Shown here piece after piece: positions 56,557 through 64,000 of a DNA stretch of 64,000 nucleotides (the stretch's first letter is position 1; every line of letters starts with the position of its first letter). The DNA lies in contig NZ_OZ034992.1 of NCBI RefSeq assembly GCF_964030925.1, forward strand, positions 1,178,001-1,242,000, in the 5' to 3' direction. The DNA comes from Spiroplasma_E sp902809815. GTDB taxonomy: Bacteria > Bacillota_I > Bacilli_A > Mycoplasmatales > VBWQ01. The notes under the pieces were generated by a model. That model ran no database searches. It was not told the origin of the DNA and saw only the letters and a list, made by a program, of their open reading frames with translations. Both the position numbers and the translations under genes were made by a program.

Positions 56557-57264
56557 ATGGAATTTTCTTGATTAGCAATTAAAAATCATTTAAAAACACG
56601 TGATTGAAAATGATTAACTAAAATAATTTGTTTTTGTGCAATTATTATTCTAATTGTCACTGATCAAATGATAAAATTAGCAGTACAAAATGGAATAAAA
56701 GTTGGTGAAGAATATAAATTCATACCCGGATTTATTAATTTAAAATTTATTATTAATTATGGTTCTGCTTTTAGTTTTTTTCAAAATCAAAAAATCTTTC
56801 TAATAACTTTTGCTTTTCTAGTAGCAATTGCTAGTAGCACCTGACTATTATTTACTAAATCTATTAACAGAGCACTAGGTCTCAGTTTTGTTATTGCAGG
56901 AACAATCGGTAATTTAACCGATAGATTTTTACATAATGGTGGTGTTATTGACTTTTTATTATGACAACTATTCCCACCATATACTATTTTTAATACTGCG
57001 GATATATTTATTACCATTGGTATCACAATAATTATTCTACAAATAATTATTGGAACCATAATTAATGCCTATCAAGAAAAGTTTGGAGAACACAATAATG
57101 AAGTCAACAACGGAACATTCACAACAATCATCAATGATAGAAAATCAAAAGATGATAAAACTAACATATCATGAAAACAAAAATATCCGCATCGACAAAT
57201 ATTTAGCAATGATATTAACAGAACATCATTATTCACGAAATTTTATCCAAAATTTAATCACTAA
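56557..57264 (+). CDS. lspA: Lipoprotein signal peptidase, with long C-terminal overlap into rluD
   Basis: Four membrane segments and the aspartic protease motifs: GNLTDRFLHNGGVIDF and FNTADIFITIG. After the last helix (IIILQIIIGTIINAY, about residue 172) the frame remains open for ~60 more hydrophilic residues (EKFGEHNNEVNNGTF...) to 57264. This gives 235 residues, longer than usual LspA, and a 167-bp overlap with rluD. AGAAAG precedes the start. Confidence 0.9.
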
Positions 57265-58075
57265 TGGGCAAGTAATAGTTAATAATAAAACTATTTCATC
57301 AGCTAACTTATTATTAAAAAATAATGATGAAATAAATATTATTATTAAAAATGAAAAAGAGAACACTTTAAAAGCAACTGCAATTGATTTTGAAATAATT
57401 TATGAGGATAATGAAATTCTTGTTATTAACAAACCTAATAATTTGGTTGTCCACCCAGGAGCAGGTAATTGAGATAATACTTTAGTTAACGGATTATTAT
57501 TCCAATCTAAAATTGAAAATATTGATGAAAATAATTTACGTCCAGGCATTGTTCATCGTATTGACAAACAAACGACAGGGTTATTATTAGTAGCTAAAAA
57601 TAAAATTAGTCATCATATTTTAGCAGAACAATTACAAAAACATGAAATTAAACGAATTTATATTGCATTAGTTCATGGTACAATTAAAGGTAGATCAGGA
57701 ACCATTAAAGCGCCTATTGCTAGAAGCAATAATAATCGTCTAAAAATGATGGTCAATGAACAAAATAGTAAGAAAGCAACTACTCATTTTACAGTTATTG
57801 AGCGATTTAAAGACTATACTTTAGTTCAATGTCAATTAGAAACTGGTCGAACACACCAAATTCGTGTTCATTTTGAGTGAATTGAACATCCAATTGTAAA
57901 TGACCCTTTATACAGCAAGTTTAAATTGGAAAATGCTAATATTGGACAATACTTACATGCTAAAGTCATTACTTTTACTCATCCCACAACTAAAAAAGTT
58001 ATGACTTTTGAATGTAATTTACCTGATTTTTTTGAAAATAAATTACAATTATTACGAAAGGAAAGTGTTAAATAA
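57098..58075 (+). CDS. rluD: RluD-type 23S rRNA pseudouridine synthase
   Basis: 325 residues. An S4-like RNA-binding domain (IRIDKYLAMIL, SRNFIQNLITNGQVIVNNK) is followed by the catalytic domain: VINKPNNLVVHPG and HRIDKQTTGLLLVAK with catalytic D156, then ETGRTHQIRVH. Start 57098 has GGAG upstream; an in-frame ATG at 57065 lacks one. The stop overlaps the next start (TAATG). Confidence 0.93.
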
Positions 58076-59433
58076 TGGATGATAATATTCTAGATATTTT
58101 AGGTTTACAATTAGTTGATTATTTTATTAGTCATCAAGATTATCGACCATTTAATGTTCCTAAAGAATTAAAACTACATGTTAAAGGTGAAGTATATCTA
58201 ACTAATAAAGATAGTAATACTTATCATATCATTAAAATTATTAAAGAAAAAAAATTTAATCCTCACCATTTAAAAAATAAAGATGAAGTTTATGAAATTT
58301 TACATAAACAATTAGCAGATGAAGGTGTTAAAGATATTCGTTATTTAATGGTTATTTTAAATGATGATAACCAAAACGAAAATCGAATGTCACCAGCGGT
58401 TGATGTTATTATTGCTACTAGTGACAAAATTGTTCAAGAATTATCTAAATTTTATCCTAGTATTACTAAATTTATTAAGGTAGACTTACCCCAACTTGAA
58501 ACTGAAACCGAAAATAATGAAGAGACTAATGAAGATAATAGTACTGGAACTTTAAGTGATAATTGAAAAAAAGTTAATTTTCAAAACCGTCGTTACTTAA
58601 GCGAAACATTAAAAAAATGTACTAATGCTAATTTGGCAGTTACCTGATTTCTTTTTATAATTCCTATTATTACACTTGTTGTTTTTCTAGTAATTATAAA
58701 TCTTAGTCAAGATGATTGATTAGCATTAGATTATAAACAACAACATTTGCTTTTTGGTGCCAATTATCATAACTTAATATTTGGTGCTTATCAATATTGA
58801 AGGTGATTAATTTATCCATTTGCTGGTAATGATATAAATCCTTCAACTCCTATTAATTTAATATTTTCACTTTGAATGTTTTATCGTGTTGGTAGATTTG
58901 TTGAAGGATTTTATGGATGATGAAAAGCAATTTTCATTTGAATTGGTGCAATGATTCTAACCGGTATTTTACAAAGTGTTGTTGATAATATTAATATCAT
59001 GTCAGGATTTTGAGTTTTTCCTGTAATTTCATTAGGAGCAATGTTACCTTTCATTTGAAATTATAAATTATTTAAAACTCCAATTATGAGTCGTTTCTTT
59101 ACAACTATTTTATTAATGTTAATATTTTGATTTATAACTGATCAACAAGTAGTGACATTATTATATTGAATGATTGCTTTTGTCACAGGATGATTATTTG
59201 CTTCTTTAATCGGATATCATAATCGTAAAATAACTGTGTATTATGCTTTTAGTCCAATTGCTATTGGTTCATTAGTATTATTTGCTGGTTTACTTTGAGG
59301 TTTAAATAATTATTATCCTGTTGATGATAATAATTATACTTTAGAAGTATTAAAACAATATCAAAAACTTGGTCTAATTAGTCAAAGTACTATTAATAAT
59401 ATTATGCTTAATTACTTTCACATACAAGTATAA
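58075..59433 (+). CDS. Rhomboid-like membrane protein, probably without protease activity
   Basis: 452 residues: a soluble N-terminal ~185-residue domain with an acidic end, then six or seven membrane segments. The order GANYHNLIFGAYQYWRWLIYPF, NLIFSLWMFYRVGRFVEGFYG resembles rhomboids, but the usual His after the WR motif and the GxSG serine are not visible (ISLGAMLPF instead). It could be a non-catalytic relative. Translationally coupled to rluD. Confidence 0.6.
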
Positions 59434-59463
59434 AAAAAAGTAGGATTTTTCCTACTTTTTTTT
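59434..59463. terminator. Bidirectional terminator
   Basis: AAAGTAGGA, TTTT loop, TCCTACTTT within long A and T runs. It separates the ileS run from the leftward tsaE gene. Confidence 0.88.
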
Positions 59464-59475
59464 ATAAATAAAATT

Positions 59476-59946
59476 CTATATTTTTTTTAATGCATCAAAT
59501 AAATACTTTTCTTCCTCTTTTGTAAGAAGATTAGTATTAATAACTATCTGTCTACTATTAATATCAATAATTTTAAAATCTATAGCAATATATGAATAAT
59601 TATTAAAATTAATTTTTAATCTTTCTGATCATTCAATTATCATAAAATTATTCATCATTATTTCATAATATTCTTCTAAATGAGGATTAATTAAACGATA
59701 ACCATCCATATGAATTAAATTTCATTCATATTTAGTTTGATACTTATTTCAAATAATAAAAGTTGGTGAATTAATAATATTTTTAACTCCAAGTAAATTA
59801 CCAATTAATTTAGTAATTTGCGTTTTACCACTACCAAGCGGACCATTTAATAATAAAATTAAATTTGGTTTAGCAATTTTAGCAATTATTTTGGCAAGAG
59901 TATTAGTGTCATCTAAATTTTTTAATATATATACATTTTTTTTCAT
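59476..59946 (-). CDS. tsaE: tRNA threonylcarbamoyladenosine synthesis ATPase TsaE
   Basis: 156 residues. P-loop GPLGSGKT at residues 35-42 and the late IIEWSERL motif fit TsaE, the ATPase needed for t6A on tRNA. No neighbour from the same pathway in view. Preceded by AAGG near 59952. Confidence 0.88.
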
Positions 59947-60041
59947 AATAACCTTCTTTGATAATTATTTTATACTTTACAAACTATTATACAAAATAAT
60001 AACTTATTTTCTAAATTATTATTTTTCTTATTTAAAAGTTA

Positions 60042-60935
60042 TTACTGCTCATATGTTTCTTTTTTAACTACTACTTTTTCTTTACTTCTTACAAAAAATC
60101 ATTGATAAAAACCAAAACCAGAATTACCAAGAGCAACAATTCACATTAATAAAAGATTTACATCCAAACGATTATGAGCAACTCCCGAATACATAGCTAT
60201 TTGAAAAATATTAACAATTATTCAAAAAATTCATTGTTCACGAAAACGTAATAACATTAGTATTTGCGCAACAATACTTAAAGAATTAGTTAATGAATCT
60301 AGAATATGTGGTAAAACTTGTTGAAAAGTATTACCATCAAAATCATATTTCCCTAAAATTACACGTGAAAATTCAGGAATTTCAAAATAAAAAAATACTG
60401 ATAAAACAATTGCAAAGTAAATAGTAACAATACTTGTTTTTAAATTTAAACGTTTAGAAATTATTTCTTGTTGTGAATCTAAATGAAATTTCCATAAACT
60501 ATAGCCAATAAATTGAAAAGGCAAAAAGAAAAATAAATTCAACTGCATATCACCAACATAATCTCAAACTAAAGCAATACAACCATAAATAGTAACAGAA
60601 AAAAAGCCTCAAAAAAAATTAGAAATTTTACCAAATGAAATTAAAATTATACAAATAACATTAGTAAAAGCAGCAATACCATTTAAGAATAATAATACTT
60701 GCTGTCAAGGATGATAAACTTGACGATTTACAATAGTTCAAACCGAAGGATATAAATTAGGATTAATAAAATGATTCAAATCAAAAAAATGTATTTCATA
60801 ACATAAAAATCCCTAAACAAATAATAGCTACTTTAGCAGAAAATGGAATTTTATTAAGATCTTTGGGTATTGATAATAAAAATTCTTTTATATTTTTTTT
60901 CTTTTTATAAATCTAAATTTTATATCTTTAAACAT
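60042..60935 (-). pseudogene. pnuC: PnuC-family nicotinamide riboside transporter with two N-terminal indels
   Basis: The C-terminal ~240 residues are a PnuC-like membrane protein with a closing LLRFREQWIFWIIVNIFQIAMY and GNSGFGFYQW. The natural start seems to be ATG 60935 (MFKDIKFRFIKRK) after AAAAGGAAG. The frame breaks at A8 (nine would fit: KNIKEFLLSIPKDLNK) and again at T7 near 60783-60789 (six would fit: NTFFDLNHFINPN). The two shifts cancel, so the total length is still a multiple of three. Either decay or sequencing error. Confidence 0.72.
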
Positions 60936-60957
60936 ATTTTCTTCCTTTTAAATTTAT

Positions 60958-61494
60958 TTATTTATTTATGTTCACTATTGTATTATTCAATCGTAATTTT
61001 CCATAAATTGCCAATGTAAGTGCATCATTAACTTTATCTAGTTCACTCTCATTAATAAAAATACCATTAATACCATTTTCACCAATACTACCATCACCTT
61101 TACCAAAATAACTTAACTTTAAATCTAAATTCAAACTAGATAAATCAACAGCATAAAAATGTCATATTTTTATTGAAGTTTTATTAGCATAGTAACTACC
61201 AAGTCTATAAATACAATCAAGTTTTAAGCTTCTAATATTAATTCCTGTCTCTTCTAAAATTTCATTCTTAACAGTTTCTAGTGATGATTTACCTAATTTA
61301 CAACCACCTGTTAGAGTACTAAAAAATGATATCTTTTTATTTTCAAATAAAGGATTCTTTTCTTTCATTAATAAAAATCAATATTGATTGTATTTATATA
61401 CAAAAGGTAAAACTGCAACTCCTTCATTATTACATCATGGTTCACTAACACCTGTCATAAAGCCATTAGTAATTAACTTTAAAAATTTGCCCAT
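60958..61494 (-). CDS. Nudix-like hydrolase
   Basis: 178 residues. The region TLTGGCKLGKSSLETVKNEI followed by LEETGI resembles a Nudix box with one residue fewer and Leu in place of the first Glu, so metal binding may be altered. Substrate unknown. ATG 61494 follows GGCGG. It ends 22 bp before pnuC. Confidence 0.68.
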
Positions 61495-61678
61495 AATAAA
61501 CCGCCTTTACTATAAGTAATATTATAACATTAACTTAAAATTCAATTTGAAATTTTATACTAACTAAAAATAAAATTTATCCCAAATATTAATGAAAAAA
61601 ATCATAAATAATTCCCTACTAAGATAATAGTTAATATATAATTTATTTATTATATAAAAATAAATAGGAGGAACAATA
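61495..61678 (+). promoter_or_regulatory. Divergent intergenic region, probable asnS promoter
   Basis: TATAAT at about 61637-61642 lies some 40 bp before asnS, whose start follows AGGAGG at 61668-61673. No other gene seen. Confidence 0.5.
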
Positions 61679-63094
61679 ATGATTTACACGATTAATAATT
61701 TATTTATTAATAGTAACGATAAAACTAAAAAAATACCAACACAAGTAACTGTTAACGGTTGGGTTCGTTCTAATCGAAATAGTAAAAAAGTTGGGTTTTT
61801 AGATTTAAACGATGGTTCTTCAATTAATAACTTACAAGTAGTATATGATCCAAATTTAGAAAATACTAACAATTTAACTAATGTTACTACTGGTAGTGCT
61901 GTTACTATTACTGGTAATTTAATTTTAACACCAAATGCGAAACAACCATTTGAACTAAAAGTAATTACTGCTACTGTCTACAACATATGCGCTAATGATT
62001 ATCCAATCCAAAAAAAAGAACATACAAATGAATTTCTTCGTGAACATGCACACTTACGTGTTCGTACTAATACTTTCTTGTCATTATTTAGAATTCGTGA
62101 TCAAGTATCATGATCTATTCATAATTTTTTTCATAATAATCAATTTATTTACCTACATAGTCCTCTTATTACAGCTAATGATGCTGAAGGTGCTGGTGAA
62201 AATTTTATTGTTACTACTATAACTAATGATAAATATGAAAAGGATTTTTTTGGGAAAAAAGCCTCATTAACTGTTAGTGGTCAGTTAAATGCTGAAGCCT
62301 ACGCTCAATCTTTACAAAAAGTTTATACATTTGGACCAACATTTCGTGCTGAAAAATCTAATACTACACGTCACGCAGCAGAATTTTGAATGGTAGAACC
62401 AGAATTTACCTTTAGTAATCTACAAGATAATATTATACTAGCCCAAAAACTAATAAAAACTGTTATTAGAGATGTTCTAAATAATTGTAATTCTGAATTA
62501 AAATTTTTAGAACAAAAACAAGAAACTAAAAATGAACAATCACTAATTGAAAAATTAGAAAAAATTGCCGATTTTAAATCTGATTTTAAAGTTATTACTT
62601 ATACAGAAGTCATTGAATTACTTTTAAATGCACAAAAAAAAGGAAAAAAATTTGAATTTAATGAAATTAAATGAGGAATTGATTTACAATCAGAACATGA
62701 AAGATATTTATGTGAAGAAATAACTAAACAGCCAACTTTTGTTATTAACTATCCACAAACCATCAAAGCTTTTTACATGAAACTTAATCCAATTGATAGT
62801 AATTATCCACAACAAAAAACAGTGGCAGCTATGGATTTATTAGTGCCAGGGATTGGTGAATTAATTGGTGGTTCTGTTCGTGAAGATAATTATGAACAAT
62901 TACTAAAAAATAAAACCCAATTCAAAATTGAGGGTAATGATCTACAATGATATTTTGATTTAAGAAAATATGGATATGCACCAAGTGCTGGTTTTGGTTT
63001 AGGTCTAGAAAGATTTTTAATGTTTATTACTGGTATTAATAATATTAGAGATGTTATTCCTTTTCCTCGTACACCAAATAACTTATTATTCTAA
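61679..63094 (+). CDS. asnS: Asparaginyl-tRNA synthetase
   Basis: 471 residues, class II. N-terminal anticodon-binding OB fold (VTVNGWVRSNRNSKKVGFLDL), motif 2 VYTFGPTFRAEKSNTTRHAAEF, motif 3 GFGLGLERFLMFITGI. GELIGGSVRE is typical of AsnRS. AGGAGG precedes ATG 61679. Confidence 0.96.
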
Positions 63095-63239
63095 AATAAT
63101 AATATTTTAATAATATCTTTTTAAATTAAACTTATAATGTTATTTAAAACTCCTATTACTACATTAAAATCCAACATAATATATAATTAATTTAGTATTA
63201 AATAATTATTAATAAGTTAAAAAAAGAAAGGATATTTAT

Positions 63240-63767
63240 ATGCCAAAGTCATATGAAATTATAAAAACAATATTAAAAAATAATACTTTTAAATTAAAAA
63301 GTAAACGTTTAAATTTAGAAATAATGATTGATTATAATCAAAAAGATCTAATTAATGTTCAACACTCAATTTACAATAGTTCAAAAGCAACCATTTTTTC
63401 TAAAGAATTACAAGAATTTTTAAAAAATGCTTACCATAATGCAGTTGCATCTAAAAAAATAGATATCCCATGAGTAATAACAGCAACTTTTAATTTACCA
63501 AATTCATCATATATAACTGAAATTAATGACTTAAAAAATAAAATTATTAAAGAAGGTATAACTATTAAAAATGATGAAACATACTTTGAAACTAAACTTT
63601 CTTTAAAAGAAATATGTGAAAACTTTAATATTGAAAATTCTAACATAAAAGAATTACTAAATGATTGCTTAAAAATCCCAGATAATAATTTTGAAAAAAT
63701 CAAACAACAAAGTAATTTAGATACTAAAGAAAACAAAACTTATAATTATCATTCTGTTCAATTATAA
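63240..63767 (+). CDS. Unknown protein, 175 residues
   Basis: Begins MPKSYEIIKTILKNNTF after AAAGAAAGG. Soluble, lysine/asparagine-rich, no motif recognised. Its last codons lie in the large inverted repeat at 63758. The gap 63095-63239 holds only AT-rich sequence and the ribosome binding site. Confidence 0.62.
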
Positions 63768-63832
63768 ATAATTTAATTAAAAATGATCACTATTTATTAG
63801 TGATCATTTTTAATTAAATTATTTATAATTGA
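63758..63832. terminator. Perfect 35-bp inverted repeat shared by two convergent genes
   Basis: 63758-63792 is the exact reverse complement of 63798-63832, with TTTAT as loop. The inner part (AAAATGATCACTA / TAGTGATCATTTT) is a normal terminator stem. The outer part includes the stop codons of both flanking genes, so both proteins end in Gln-Leu. Confidence 0.93.
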
Positions 63833-64000
63833 TTTTTTACTTCTATAATTTTTACCCTATATGTTTCTTTAATACCTTTAATATCAACAATATCACCAAC
63901 AACACAATTCATAATTGATACTGCTAATGGACACTCATTAGAAATTAATCCTTCAAATGGATTACTTTCAATACTTCCAACAATTTTAATTTTTTCTTCT
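63823..64000 (-). CDS. greA: Transcription elongation factor GreA, C-terminal part
   Basis: Reading from the window edge: IKIVGSIESNPFEGLISNECPLA then VGDIVDIKGIKETYRVKIIEV, the GreA/GreB C-terminal FKBP-like domain. GreA rescues stalled RNA polymerase by stimulating RNA cleavage. The N-terminal coiled coil is outside the window, so GreA over GreB is by genus expectation. Confidence 0.82.
   Translation of the reverse strand, partial: EEKIKIVGSIESNPFEGLISNECPLAVSIMNCVVGDIVDIKGIKETYRVKIIEVKNQL

Noticed and set aside
1..64000. CRISPR array
   Set aside because: No regularly spaced direct repeats; the repeats seen are IS copies, tandem genes or protein repeats.
1..64000. tRNA or rRNA genes
   Set aside because: No GC-rich cloverleaf or rRNA-like stretch seen apart from the 10621-10736 region, which does not fold as a tRNA.

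Overview
The window is Spiroplasma-like (Mollicutes) DNA. It is very AT-rich, TGA is read as Trp in every recognisable gene, and the chromosomal genes (fused potCD, rpoBC, ileS-lspA-rluD, asnS) fit that group. Coordinates below assume genetic code 4.

Layout. 1-4963: end of a cupin-type regulator and a polyamine transporter operon (potA, potB, fused potCD). 5044-26490: a 21.4 kb integrated dsDNA phage-like element. It sits inside an IS5-like element and has imperfect terminal inverted repeats, a 9-bp target duplication and its own ISLre2/UPF0236-type DDE transposase at the right end. Its left arm is a rightward operon of small early genes with an ERF annealing protein and a RuvC-like resolvase, followed by a DUF3800 gene whose 3' end overlaps a GC-rich, hairpin-rich stretch that may be a small RNA. 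Its right arm is a leftward morphogenesis operon (small terminase, scaffold, capsid, connector and membrane proteins, large terminase, portal, tail). The capsid gene is split by an IS3-like element and the small terminase gene is frameshifted, so this copy is probably defective.

26491-40478: an IS-rich accessory zone. It holds IS5-like copies, a plectrovirus Rep fragment, a decayed TauE/SafE transporter, the thyA-folA-plsC operon, IS3 remnants, a broken GNAT gene, two near-identical membrane-protein genes in tandem and a TIR-like protein gene. 40491-49263: rplJ-rplL-rpoB-rpoC with an L10-type leader. 49264-53517: a second accessory island with a serine-rich peptide, a frameshifted coiled-coil membrane protein, another IS5-like copy and a decayed second TIR-like gene. 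53763-64000: ordinary chromosome (ileS, lspA, rluD, a rhomboid-like protein, tsaE, pnuC, a Nudix protein, asnS, one unknown gene, greA).

The most unusual object is the phage-like element. Its ends, duplicated target and uninterrupted paralogous target sites are all visible in the window, and together they point to transposition rather than site-specific integration. No tRNA, rRNA or CRISPR array was seen. Several genes carry one-base indels in A/T runs; whether these are biological or sequencing errors cannot be decided from one sequence.
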